Shown here: positions 8,017-15,749 of the stretch, one piece after another
Position numbering within the stretch: position 1 is the first letter of the stretch
How the letters are laid out: each line of letters begins with the position of its first letter
Assembly (NCBI RefSeq): GCF_900167405.1
Contig: NZ_FUWO01000017.1
Location: 1 to 37,254 of the forward strand
Direction: 5' to 3'
Source of the DNA: Globicatella sulfidifaciens DSM 15739
GTDB lineage: Bacteria > Bacillota > Bacilli > Lactobacillales > Aerococcaceae
Length of the DNA stretch: 37,254 nt
Translations under genes and position numbers: made by a program
Notes under the pieces: generated by a model
Seen by the model: only the letters and a program-made list of their open reading frames with translations
What the model was told of the DNA's origin: nothing
The model's database searches: none

Positions 8017-8916
8017 ATGTTGAAAAAAGTCTTAGTAATTGCAAATCCAGGATCAGGTAAAAATAAAGCAGTGGAGTATGCAGGAAAATTAACACAAGTT
8101 TTACTAGAAGAGTATCAAGCAGAGGTAACTGTAAGAGTAACTGAAAAAGTGGGAGATGCGACGGAATGGGCCGCACAATTTGAAGGGGATAGTGTCCTTT
8201 GTTTAGGTGGAGATGGTACTGTTAATGAAACAGCACATGGTGTTTTGAAAAATCCTCGGCAACCTAATTTTGGTTTTATTCCTCTTGGAACGGTCAATGA
8301 TTTAGGTCGGGCAATAGGGTATGATTTGAATCCTGAAAGTGCGATTGAACAATTTCGCAATGTTCATCCACAGCCACTTGATATGGCTCAGGTCAATGAT
8401 GTTTACTTTATTAACACTTTAGCAGTTGGTTCAATTGCAACTTCAGTGATGGAGACTGATTCTGATGACAAAAATACTTTAGGATTCTTTGCATATGTTA
8501 AAGATGCTGTGAGTTCATTTTTTGAGTCAGACGCATTGAAGTTAACAATTGATGATGGAGAAAATGAATATCCTATTGACACTAATTTAGTGGTTTGTGC
8601 TTTAACCAATAGTGTGGGTGGTTTTGAACAACTTGTACCAGAGGCGACAATTGATGATGGAAAAATTCACCTATTGGCAGCTAAAGGAAGTGCCCCGCAA
8701 GATTTAGTTAAAGCAGCCATAGATGGCGGATTAAAACTACAAGATTCAGAGCATTTACTGATCTTAGAAAGTGAACAATTCAATATTCGTTATACTGATA
8801 AAGATGATGACCACGAAGTTTATTGTAATATTGATGGAGATAAAGGACCGGCAGTGCCATTATCAATAAAATGTCTACCACAAGCGATTAAGGTATTGCA
8901 ACCAGTAGTTGAATAA
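8017..8916 (+). CDS. Diacylglycerol/lipid kinase of the DagK-YegS-BmrU family
   Basis: A 299-residue cytosolic lipid kinase, expected to phosphorylate diacylglycerol or a similar lipid using ATP at the membrane face. The nucleotide-binding motifs are plain: NPGSGK (10-15), GGDGTVNE (64-71) and PLGTVNDLGRAIG (89-101). The C-terminal beta-sandwich half has the usual acidic DGD tail (NIDGDKGPAVPL). Length is standard. The AGGAG site ends 9 bp before the ATG. It is monocistronic, and composite repeat locus 1 follows it. Bacterial DagK recycles diacylglycerol released by lipoteichoic acid synthesis, which would suit this organism, but the substrate is inferred. Confidence 0.85.
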   Translation: MLKKVLVIANPGSGKNKAVEYAGKLTQVLLEEYQAEVTVRVTEKVGDATEWAAQFEGDSVLCLGGDGTVNETAHGVLKNPRQPNFGFIPLGTVNDLGRAIGYDLNPESAIEQFRNVHPQPLDMAQVNDVYFINTLAVGSIATSVMETDSDDKNTLGFFAYVKDAVSSFFESDALKLTIDDGENEYPIDTNLVVCALTNSVGGFEQLVPEATIDDGKIHLLAAKGSAPQDLVKAAIDGGLKLQDSEHLLILESEQFNIRYTDKDDDHEVYCNIDGDKGPAVPLSIKCLPQAIKVLQPVVE

Positions 8917-8925
8917 TTAATAATA

Positions 8926-8960
8926 GCTGTTACCGTCTAATCGAATTTATTTTGATAAAA
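8926..8960. repeat. Short dispersed repeat, copy 1
   Basis: GCTGTTACCGTCTAAT (8926-8941) recurs with one mismatch at 14468-14483. A second matching block, TCGAATTTATTTTGATAAA here, aligns with a slightly longer block downstream of copy 2. Both lie just after genes. The meaning is unknown. Confidence 0.4.
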
Positions 8961-9054
8961 ATTAAATAAACTGCGAATAGTTGATTATCGGGCTATGACG
9001 AAAAAATTTGCAAAAAATATAATAATTCTTATGAAGCCAACGCTTTACTTTATT

Positions 9055-9388
9055 GCGCAGTGGTTGAGTGGCCTCAACCTGCGTCTTAATGAGATTGGGC
9101 CTCAACTTCGTAAAATCAATCAAGTTAATTCTCATTAATTAAAAGCGCAGTGGTTGAGTGGGATCAACCTGCGTCTTAATGACTTGTTTGATACCTACTC
9201 AACTGTGCGGGGGTGAACAGACGAAGCGAAAATTATACAATTTTCTACTTCTGGTCCACTCCCAACTGTGCGGGGGTGAACAGACGAAGCGAAAATTATA
9301 CAATTTTCTACTTCTGGTCCACTCCCAACTGTGCGGGGGTAGGCCGACGAAGCGAAAATTATTCAATTTTCAACTTCTAGTTCACTCC
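9055..9388 (+). repeat. Composite repeat locus 1 (order B-C-B-A-A-A)
   Basis: This intergenic element is built from three modules shared with loci 2-4. B (9055-9093 and 9145-9208) starts GCGCAGTGGTTGAGTG; in its full form it folds into a long hairpin. C (about 9094-9144) is an AT-rich spacer ending in ATTAATTAAAAGCGCAG. A is the 63-bp palindromic unit in three tandem copies (9200-9388). The modular plan with a variable-number core resembles pneumococcal BOX elements, but the sequence is different as far as I can tell. I found no transposase or coding potential with a ribosome binding site. Confidence 0.85.
9200..9388 (+). repeat. Three tandem 63-bp palindromic units (module A)
   Basis: Units run 9200-9262, 9263-9325 and 9326-9388. 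Units 1 and 2 are nearly identical and unit 3 is diverged. Each unit folds back on itself: GGGGGTG with CACTCCC outside, GAAG with CTTC, and GAAAATT with AATTTTC at the loop ATAC. The 63-bp length keeps one reading frame open, which explains a spurious repetitive ORF here. Confidence 0.9.
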
Positions 9389-9637
9389 CTTTTCATAAAA
9401 AGTGACTAAGAATTTCACCTTAAAATTCTTAAATAATCAGTTTTTGAACTTAATTCATAGTCTCAATAAAAACCCTAATAAAACATTGAGAAAATTCCCT
9501 TTACAACCTATTTATAAGTGAAAAATAGTATTGATGATGTTCATTGAAAATATAAGCCATTATATATGCTCATTTTAAAGCCAAATCAAGCTAAAGATCT
9601 TGAAAAGTGCAAATTGAATGCGTTTTTCTTTTAAATG
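9389..9637. other. AT-rich intergenic stretch without recognisable features
   Basis: Between repeat locus 1 and the next promoter I see only AT-rich sequence, with no ORF, terminator or stable stem that I would support. Confidence 0.5.
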
Positions 9638-9646
9638 TGGTATAAT
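9638..9646 (+). promoter_or_regulatory. Extended -10 promoter of the DUF2187 gene
   Basis: TGG-TATAAT is a perfect extended -10. It overlaps an upstream in-frame ATG (9635), which therefore cannot be the translation start; the real start is 9692. Confidence 0.65.
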
Positions 9647-9691
9647 AGATTTAGTTGTAGGCGTTCTTGTCAATTAGGAAGAGGGTACGAT

Positions 9692-10024
9692 ATGACAAAG
9701 AAACTTAACATAAAAACCAAGAAAATAATTGAAAAAGAGTTACGTCGAGGGACAAGTAAATCACGAATTGCCGCTATTCTCCAAGTAGAATTTGATGAAG
9801 CACAAGAAATGATTGAAAAGGTAAAAAAATCGATTAGACCTGAATTGAACGAAGTCATTACTTTTGAATTTAGGGATAATATGATGCGTGGGACAATTAT
9901 TAAATTATTGACAAATAGCGCCGTTGTAAAAATTAACTGGGATTATTCAGACACTACAATGAAAGATATTTGTGAAGATAAGACCATTGTTAATTTTAAG
10001 GATATTATTGATTTTATAGGCTAA
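9692..10024 (+). CDS. DUF2187 (YkvS-like) protein with N-terminal extension
   Basis: The C-terminal half (about 55-110) matches the small DUF2187/YkvS family: ITFEFRDNMMRGTI, then SAVVKINW and KTIVNFKDIIDFI, an SH3-like beta-barrel of unknown role. Usual members are about 60 residues; here 50 extra N-terminal residues are Lys/Arg-rich and hold a possible helix-turn-helix (TSKSRIAAILQVEFDEAQEMI, 21-41). A DNA- or RNA-binding role is a guess from that. The start at 9692 is chosen because GGAAGAGGG lies just upstream and the earlier ATG falls in the -10 box. It is monocistronic, with a terminator at 10033-10070. Confidence 0.7.
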   Translation: MTKKLNIKTKKIIEKELRRGTSKSRIAAILQVEFDEAQEMIEKVKKSIRPELNEVITFEFRDNMMRGTIIKLLTNSAVVKINWDYSDTTMKDICEDKTIVNFKDIIDFIG

Positions 10025-10032
10025 AAGGTAGC

Positions 10033-10070
10033 GATTTGGCATTTATTTAAATGCTAAATCCTATTTTTTT
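10033..10070 (+). terminator. Terminator after the DUF2187 gene
   Basis: GATTTGGCATTT (10033-10044) pairs with AAATGCTAAATC (10049-10060), one mismatch, followed by a long T run. Confidence 0.8.
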
Positions 10071-10100
10071 TGTTTTATCTTTTGAGAAAGTATGTTAATA

Positions 10101-10119
10101 TATTTAAGCGTGTTAAATA
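10101..10119. promoter_or_regulatory. Operator-like inverted repeat upstream of marR
   Basis: TATTTAA-N5-TTAAATA is a perfect 7-bp inverted repeat 56 bp before the MarR start, the kind of site MarR dimers bind for autoregulation. A related palindrome, TTAAACTTAAGTTAA (10640-10654), overlaps the sodA promoter. Confidence 0.45.
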
Positions 10120-10174
10120 ACGACATGAGGCATAAATATGGGAGGGTTTATGACACTAAGAGAGGAGACGACGT

Positions 10175-10603
10175 ATGTCACGAAAAGCAGAATCTTTAAA
10201 AACTTATATTGCTTTAAAACGCAGCATTAATGAAATAGAATCTAAAACTCGTAAATTTGTAGGGAGTTTTGGTTTAAATTTGAATGAATTTGCGGTCTTA
10301 GAAATCTTATATCATAAAGGAAAACGAACGACGCAACAAATTAAAGAAGGTATTTTGATTGCTAATAGTAGTACAACTTATATCGTTGATAAATTATGTG
10401 ATAAAGGATTAGTTAAACGTGAATTTGCTCCAGAAGATCGTCGAGTAATCAACGTAGAGATTACGGAAAGTGGACGAAAATTAATGGATGAATTATTCCC
10501 AACTCATGCGGAGCAACTAACTGCTAATTTTGATAAATTAAGTGAATACGATATTACTGAAATTCGTCAGTTATTAAAGAAAATGAATGGTATAAAATCT
10601 TAA
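10175..10603 (+). CDS. MarR-family transcriptional regulator
   Basis: A 142-residue winged-helix regulator of standard MarR size. Dimerisation helices flank the DNA-binding core: LNEFAVLEILYHKGKRTTQQIK, then the recognition-helix region NSSTTYIVDKLCDKGLVKRE, then the wing with the family hallmark DRRVINVEIT (about 88-97) and TESGRKL. GAGGAG precedes the ATG. The inverted repeat at 10101-10119 may be its own operator. It lies 71 bp upstream of sodA in the same direction with no clear terminator between, so it may control or share a transcript with sodA; that link is inferred. Ligand unknown. Confidence 0.88.
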   Translation: MSRKAESLKTYIALKRSINEIESKTRKFVGSFGLNLNEFAVLEILYHKGKRTTQQIKEGILIANSSTTYIVDKLCDKGLVKREFAPEDRRVINVEITESGRKLMDELFPTHAEQLTANFDKLSEYDITEIRQLLKKMNGIKS

Positions 10604-10639
10604 TATAAGCAAATAACTTTTTTATTATCTTTAAAAATG

Positions 10640-10657
10640 TTAAACTTAAGTTAAAAT
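10640..10657 (+). promoter_or_regulatory. sodA promoter region with palindrome
   Basis: A -10 TAAAAT (10652-10657) overlaps TTAAACTTAAGTTAA (10640-10654), a near-palindrome centred on CTTAAG. The -35 is weak. It is a candidate regulator site. Confidence 0.4.
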
Positions 10658-10674
10658 ACTAAGGAGGATTCTTT

Positions 10675-11274
10675 ATGACTTTTGAATTACCAAAATTAAA
10701 CTATGAATATGCTGCTTTAGAACCCGTTATTGATGCTCAAACAATGGAAATCCATTATACAAAACATCATAACGCTTATGTTACTAACTTAAATAAAGCA
10801 GTTGAAGGTACAGAATATGCTGACAAATCAATTGAAGAATTAGTTAAAGGTTGGGCAGAATTGCCAGAAGATATTCAAACTGCTGTCCGCAACAACGGTG
10901 GTGGTCACTACAACCATACATTATTCTGGGAAGAATTAGTAGCGCCTTCTCAAGCAAAAGAGATTCCAGCAGATTTAGAAGCAAAACTTGTTGAAGCATT
11001 TGGTTCTGTAGACAAATTTAAAGAAAAATTTGCCGCTGCTGCCGCTTCACGTTTTGGTTCCGGTTGGGCTTGGTTAGTTTCTAATGATGGTAAATTAGAA
11101 GTAGTTTCTACTCCAAATCAAGATAACCCATTAACAGATGGCTTAGTACCTTTATTAGGTTTAGATGTTTGGGAACATGCATACTACTTAAACTATCAAA
11201 ACCGTCGTCCAGATTATATTAAAGCATTCTGGGACGTAGTAAACTGGGAAGTTGTTGCAGATCGCTTAGCTTAG
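10675..11274 (+). CDS. sodA: Superoxide dismutase, Mn type
   Basis: This cytosolic enzyme dismutates superoxide to oxygen and peroxide. The 199-residue protein has the complete Fe/Mn-SOD fold signature: metal ligands H27, H81, D164 and H168 (the last two in the family signature DVWEHAYY), plus the gateway motif [18 protein letters not shown] and the glutamine in TPNQDNPL (Q149) are features of the manganese rather than the iron branch. AAGGAGG sits 7 bp before the ATG. A clear terminator follows. A cambialistic metal preference cannot be excluded by sequence. Confidence 0.95.
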   Translation: MTFELPKLNYEYAALEPVIDAQTMEIHYTKHHNAYVTNLNKAVEGTEYADKSIEELVKGWAELPEDIQTAVRNNGGGHYNHTLFWEELVAPSQAKEIPADLEAKLVEAFGSVDKFKEKFAAAAASRFGSGWAWLVSNDGKLEVVSTPNQDNPLTDGLVPLLGLDVWEHAYYLNYQNRRPDYIKAFWDVVNWEVVADRLA

Positions 11275-11301
11275 TCTAAGATTATATAGTTGAATTAATT
11301 T

Positions 11302-11336
11302 TCGTCTAGCATTTTACAATGTTAGACGATTTTTTT
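11302..11336 (+). terminator. Terminator after sodA
   Basis: TCGTCTAGCATT (11302-11313) pairs with AATGTTAGACGA (11318-11329), one mismatch, followed by seven T. Confidence 0.85.
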
Positions 11337-11438
11337 ATGTAAAATTATCCGCTACAAGAGGCGTAAACAAGCATTTTTAAGGCTGTTGGTTGCAGATATT
11401 TCACTTTGTTACAAGTTTATAATCTTCTTTTTCAAAGG

Positions 11439-11467
11439 TTGTTAGTAGGGAATTAATCAGATATAAT
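11439..11467 (+). promoter_or_regulatory. Promoter of the lipoprotein-MATE operon
   Basis: TTGTTA (11439-11444), an exact 17-bp spacer and consensus TATAAT (11462-11467) lie 25 bp before the start codon. Confidence 0.75.
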
Positions 11468-11492
11468 ACAAAAGAGATAGGGGGAGAGTTTG

Positions 11493-12908
11493 ATGAAATT
11501 TAAAAGAAATTGTCTTGTGACTTTAAGTGTATTATTGCTAAGCGGATGTGTTGATTTAAGCCCAGTTAATCCCATTAAAACGACTAGTAATATTTCTGAG
11601 TCAGTTGACGATAGCAAAGTCAATGTAATGGAAGACCACCAACAAAGTACTACCAAGAAGCAACAATTGCAACAATTAATAGCTAAACGTTTTGAAGCTC
11701 TTGAGAAAGTGAGCATGAATTTGGCTGTTTCCACTACAATTAATGACCAATTATATAAAGTCAAAGAAAAAACAGAGGAACTTTATGAAGAAGGTCAACT
11801 TAAGGGTTATTTGGTGACTAATCAAATTGAGCAAAACTCTCACGAGCTTGAAGAGCAAATTTACTATACTGGAGAAGAGTATTATTATCGCTTCAATTCT
11901 AATTCGTGGCAAAATTTGTCAGGAGATACTAAATCGACCATTCTTTATATTTCCTTAATGAAGTATTTATTTGAAGGAAGCGATGAATGGCAGCTTGATG
12001 AATCAGAAAACAACGTAATGGTTAAGCGTAATATTGAGGATGAACAACTATTAACAATTGCACCTCAATTATTTAGTTTACCGATGATGCTTTCTAAAAA
12101 TAATCAGATTGAAATGGATGCACAATATCGTGTAGATACAGAAAATGGTGATATTACTTATATTGTAATGAATATGGTGATCAATGATTTAGATTCTCAA
12201 TACAAGGTCAAAATCGAATCTAATATTAATTCGAAAGCTGAGTTTGAAAACTGGCAAATTGATACGAATCAAACAGTTAGCTTGGTAACCTCACAAAAAG
12301 AACAACAGCAATTGATTGCAGAAGCTAATCCTTATCAATTGATTAATTATCTTGAAACTTACCGAGATGATCAAACCGAAACGACTTTAATAATGGGGAA
12401 TTATTTAAATGGTGAACCTTATAGTTTAATTGAAGGTGTATTGAAAGAACAGTCATTGACTAATGTAAGTTTTTGGAAAGCAAATCGACAGTACCAAGAA
12501 ATAGAAGGAAATGTTGAAATTCAAGAAGTTAAGCAAAGTAATCGCTATGCACAATTTGTTCAGCGCTTAGACGAACAGTACGATCTGTTAGAACAATTAG
12601 AAGCAACCGAAGAGTCAACTTTTATTACTTTGAGGGAGTTTTTTGAACAAGATTATGAACAATTTTCATCAACCTTAACTGAATTAGATAAGGAAGTATT
12701 CAATCAAGATAACAAGGTTTATGGAATTGATTATCTGATTAATAAAGAAACGTATCAATTAATGGGTGTCATTTTATGGAGTGCCGATGCCATTACGGCA
12801 GAAGTGGGAGCAACGATAACACTTAATTTTGATAACTTTAATGTATATAATCCGAGCTTATTAATGGATCAGGTGAGTGATCAAATTTTAGAAAAGATAA
12901 ATGAATAA
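11493..12908 (+). CDS. Lipoprotein with two DUF6612-like halves
   Basis: A secreted membrane-anchored lipoprotein of 471 residues. The signal peptide ends in the lipobox LLSGC with lipidated C19, followed by a Ser/Thr/Asp-rich linker. Two regions (about 60-250 and 275-470) seem to share a plan: a helix with alternating charge, then beta-rich sequence ending in a repeat of the type Y-x-(I/V)-D; this layout recalls DUF6612/LolA-like lipoproteins of Firmicutes, an assignment I make from pattern only. The ATG at 11493 is preferred over a TTG just upstream because GGGGGAGAG is well placed. It lies 12 bp before the MATE gene, so they form one operon. Function unknown. Confidence 0.75.
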   Translation: MKFKRNCLVTLSVLLLSGCVDLSPVNPIKTTSNISESVDDSKVNVMEDHQQSTTKKQQLQQLIAKRFEALEKVSMNLAVSTTINDQLYKVKEKTEELYEEGQLKGYLVTNQIEQNSHELEEQIYYTGEEYYYRFNSNSWQNLSGDTKSTILYISLMKYLFEGSDEWQLDESENNVMVKRNIEDEQLLTIAPQLFSLPMMLSKNNQIEMDAQYRVDTENGDITYIVMNMVINDLDSQYKVKIESNINSKAEFENWQIDTNQTVSLVTSQKEQQQLIAEANPYQLINYLETYRDDQTETTLIMGNYLNGEPYSLIEGVLKEQSLTNVSFWKANRQYQEIEGNVEIQEVKQSNRYAQFVQRLDEQYDLLEQLEATEESTFITLREFFEQDYEQFSSTLTELDKEVFNQDNKVYGIDYLINKETYQLMGVILWSADAITAEVGATITLNFDNFNVYNPSLLMDQVSDQILEKINE

Positions 12909-12920
12909 GGGGTTTGGTGA

Positions 12921-14264
12921 ATGGATCAAAAAAATCAATTTTATAAAACAATGTTAGCAATTGCGATACCAGTTGCGATTCAAAATTTAATTACTTCTTC
13001 TTTAAATATGCTAGATACGCTCATGATTTCTTCATTAGGAGATATTACGCTAGCAGGTGTGGGGTTGGCGAACCAAGTATTTTTCTTTTATATTTTGATA
13101 TGTTTTGGAATTAATACAGGGTCATCAGTGTTAGTATCACAGTACTGGGGAAGAAAGGATACAGCCAATGTTCAACGTGTAACAGGCTTTGCAATTGCAT
13201 TGTGTACCGGTTTTGGTTTATTGTTTACAATGATCGCTTTATTGTTCCCAAACTTTATAATGGGCCTACTCACTCGTGATCCAGAAGTCATTGCTAGTGG
13301 CAGTCGCTATTTGCAGGTGGTTAGTTTATCATATATTATGACGAGCGTTAGTTTTGCTTTTGGTACCTCATTAAGAAGTACCGGAGCACCTAATCGACCA
13401 CTATATGCTTCGATTGTGGGCTTTTTTACGAACGGTATTTTTAATTATTTATTAATTTTCGGGATTGGTTTCTTCCCACGTTTAGGTGTAGTAGGGGCTG
13501 CATTAGGAACGGTTATTGCACGTTTTGTAGAGTTTATGATGATACTTTGGTATACCTTCCGTTATAAGGGACCGATTAATGCTTCTTTTAAACAATATTT
13601 TAATTTTGACCAAACGTTTATACAACAATATATTGAAATTGTGAGTCCGGTTATTTTAAATGAAACCTTTTGGTCATTATGGCAAGTGCTTTACAATATT
13701 GCTTATGCGATGACGGGGACAGAATCAACTGCTGCTGTTCAAATTGTTGCTTCTATACAGAACATATTATTTGTATTAGTACGAGGATTGGCTAACAGTT
13801 GTACGATTATGATTGGAAGTTCCGTGGGACGAGGCGAAACAGAAGAAGCCTACGATTTAGGGCTTCGTTTCATTAAAATTGTCATTATACTTGGAATTAT
13901 CATCGGAACATCGGTTGTTCTGGGACGAGATATTTTATTAATGGCATTTCCATCCTTAAGTCCAACAGTTCGACATATTTCAAGTCAATTACTCATTGTA
14001 ATTGGGTTATTCTATGTATTAAAAGCCTTTAATTCCATTATTGTAGTGGGCATCCTTAGAGGTGGTGGTGATACAAGATTTTCAATGTTTATGGAGACTT
14101 TTGCAGTTTGGTTGGTAGGAGTTCCTTTAGCTTTTATTGGAGCTAAATTTTTAGGATTGCCAATCTTATGGGTGATGTCAATGGTGTTAATGGATGAAGT
14201 AGTTAAAGCAATTGTCGGGTTCATGCGGTTTAGGTCTCAAAAATGGATTCATGTTATTAAGTAG
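12921..14264 (+). CDS. MATE-family multidrug/metabolite exporter
   Basis: A 447-residue integral membrane protein with the twelve-helix, two-bundle MATE layout. Its N-terminal helix carries the family motif LAIAIPVAIQNLITSSLNMLDT followed by DTLMISSLGD, and the second bundle begins near PVILNETFWSLWQVLYNIAYA. MATE proteins export cationic drugs or metabolites in exchange for Na+ or H+. Length is standard. It follows the lipoprotein gene by 12 bp, so both are probably made together. The substrate cannot be read from sequence. Confidence 0.88.
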   Translation: MDQKNQFYKTMLAIAIPVAIQNLITSSLNMLDTLMISSLGDITLAGVGLANQVFFFYILICFGINTGSSVLVSQYWGRKDTANVQRVTGFAIALCTGFGLLFTMIALLFPNFIMGLLTRDPEVIASGSRYLQVVSLSYIMTSVSFAFGTSLRSTGAPNRPLYASIVGFFTNGIFNYLLIFGIGFFPRLGVVGAALGTVIARFVEFMMILWYTFRYKGPINASFKQYFNFDQTFIQQYIEIVSPVILNETFWSLWQVLYNIAYAMTGTESTAAVQIVASIQNILFVLVRGLANSCTIMIGSSVGRGETEEAYDLGLRFIKIVIILGIIIGTSVVLGRDILLMAFPSLSPTVRHISSQLLIVIGLFYVLKAFNSIIVVGILRGGGDTRFSMFMETFAVWLVGVPLAFIGAKFLGLPILWVMSMVLMDEVVKAIVGFMRFRSQKWIHVIK

Positions 14265-14295
14265 TCTTAAACTAATATTTATTTTAATGAAAGCG

Positions 14296-14378
14296 ACTCG
14301 TTAAAAACGAAGATGCCAATTCGATGCAAGTGATATTGATTATTGAGAGATATGGTAGAATGGCATCAATCAACGAGT
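14296..14378. repeat. 83-nt imperfect inverted repeat downstream of the MATE gene
   Basis: ACTCGTT (14296-14302) pairs with AACGAGT (14372-14378), and GATGCCAATTC (14312-14322) with GAATGGCATC (14358-14367), one bulge. There is no T run after it, so it does not look like a standard terminator. It may be a 3' stabilising hairpin, a small RNA or a remnant element. Confidence 0.5.
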
Positions 14379-14467
14379 TAAGGTCTTGAGGAATTTTGAC
14401 TCATGGTCTACATTCTAAAGCGATAAAAATAAATAATGTCACTCGATATTACTCATTTTAGTAATCG

Positions 14468-14515
14468 GCTGTTACCGTATAATATTTTAATGGTCGAACT
14501 TTATCTTTGGATAAA
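14468..14515. repeat. Short dispersed repeat, copy 2
   Basis: GCTGTTACCGTATAAT (14468-14483) matches 8926-8941 at 15 of 16 positions, and TCGAACTTTATC with GGATAAA follows as in copy 1, with extra bases between. The TATAAT inside it could act as a -10. Confidence 0.4.
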
Positions 14516-14558
14516 CTTAACTATATAATACAACGAAATTAAATGTATTTGGATATAC

Positions 14559-14637
14559 AAAAAGACTGAACAGAAATGATGGATAGCTCTCTATCAGTTA
14601 GATAGAAGGCTGTTCATAATAAATTACTGTTCAGTCT
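14559..14637 (-). terminator. Long-loop terminator of the DUF368 gene
   Basis: AGACTGAACAG (14563-14573) pairs with CTGTTCAGTCT (14627-14637). Read on the minus strand it ends in a T run. The 53-nt loop holds two mutually exclusive hairpins (14582-14586/14591-14595 versus 14591-14595/14601-14605) and a second CTGTTC (14610-14615) able to compete for the stem. Confidence 0.6.
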
Positions 14638-14740
14638 ATTTATTTGTGATTAATTAGTATAAAAGTCATCTAATAAAATTATTTTTCATTTGAAACGTCA
14701 AAAGTAAGAACGAGTCATTAATTTTAATTATGGATTGTTT

Positions 14741-15580
14741 TTATTTATATTTTTCTTCTAATTGAGACATCCACCAACCTAATAGCGTACCGCCTAATAA
14801 TGATAATAGGCATGCAAAATATTGGATAAAACCAAAACCAGCATAATCTGTCGGTATGATGACTATCGTCGAAGCAATGACAACACCTACAATAAAGTGG
14901 AAGAAGCCAGAGTAATTACGATCAAAAATATAAGCAATTAATTTGGATAATAAAACAATGGTTGCTAAGCCACCTAAGGCAATCGGAATAATAACACTAA
15001 AGTCTAATGTTTTAAAACCATCTGACATTTTTTGATAAAGCCCCATATACATAATAAAATTAGAAGGACTAAGACCAGGTATTAAAATTCCAAGTGCAAT
15101 TAAGGCACCAGAGATAAACCAACTAATAAAATTAGCTGCAACTTGACCTTGGAATAATTGTTGGCCAAAGACTAATAAAACAAAACCAAAGATAAATGCA
15201 ATCACCATTACGATGATGTCTTTTTGCTGACGTCCTTTTTTGCCTGCCTCTGCCCATAATGAAGGAGCAGTACCTACAATACATCCGACAAAGAACCATC
15301 GAACGATTGTTTCATAATTTTCTAAAACCCAACTTACTCCGAAAGAGAAGAAGACAATACCAGCCAAAGCTCCGAACCCTACCGGAATAAAGTAGATAAC
15401 ATTTTCTTTAAAGTCTTTGGTTATATTGGATAAAAAACGAATAATACGTTCATACATACCAAAGATAGCTGCTAAAGCTCCGCCACTGATTCCCGGAACG
15501 ATAAATCCTGAACCAATAAACATTCCTTTAATAAATCGTAAGAACCAACTTTCTGTTTTTGCTATTTCATTTGTTTGCAT
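14741..15580 (-). CDS. DUF368 membrane protein, candidate undecaprenyl-phosphate translocase (PopT type)
   Basis: A 279-residue polytopic membrane protein with the DUF368 signatures RFIKGMFIGSGFIVPGISGGA (about 15-35) and ALIALGILIPGLSPSNFIMYMG (about 160-181), which are two copies of the family's inverted-repeat GxxxPGxSG-like motif. DUF368 proteins (PopT) were recently assigned as undecaprenyl-phosphate translocases, returning the lipid carrier across the membrane for reuse in cell-wall synthesis. About eight membrane helices are visible. GGAGGAAT precedes the ATG. It is monocistronic, divergent from ftsW with repeat locus 2 between. Family call firm; activity by homology. Confidence 0.88.
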   Translation of the reverse strand: MQTNEIAKTESWFLRFIKGMFIGSGFIVPGISGGALAAIFGMYERIIRFLSNITKDFKENVIYFIPVGFGALAGIVFFSFGVSWVLENYETIVRWFFVGCIVGTAPSLWAEAGKKGRQQKDIIVMVIAFIFGFVLLVFGQQLFQGQVAANFISWFISGALIALGILIPGLSPSNFIMYMGLYQKMSDGFKTLDFSVIIPIALGGLATIVLLSKLIAYIFDRNYSGFFHFIVGVVIASTIVIIPTDYAGFGFIQYFACLLSLLGGTLLGWWMSQLEEKYK

Positions 15581-15749
15581 TTCATTCCTCCATTTGTGTA
15601 TCTAAAAATTATGACACTATAATAGTGTATAGTGCTTCACTATTTTTATCAAGTAATTTCCATATTTTGACCTTGAAAATAATGAATAGGGGCAATGAGG
15701 GGTGCTAGAAACTTTTAATAATTCGTTTGTTTCATCTGTTTATTTTATA

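Noticed and set aside
9135-9400. CRISPR array
   Set aside because: The units are adjacent with no unique spacers, are imperfect palindromes of 63 bp, and no cas gene is near.
9158-9409. Repetitive ORF over the tandem repeats (QLCGGEQTKRKLYNFLLLVH units)
   Set aside because: The 63-bp period is a multiple of three, so any open frame stays open. There is no ribosome binding site or initiation context. The same frame is open at 25926-26249 and 36977-37183, but this follows from nucleotide conservation of the repeat, and the paired changes track stems instead of codons.
9635-9691. Upstream ATG start for the DUF2187 gene
   Set aside because: This ATG overlaps the extended -10 promoter and would lie outside the transcript; the start at 9692 has a good ribosome binding site.
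10149-10226. Short upstream ORF (25 codons) overlapping the marR start
   Set aside because: It has a purine-rich site upstream, but length, composition and lack of any recognisable peptide make chance more likely than a real leader peptide.
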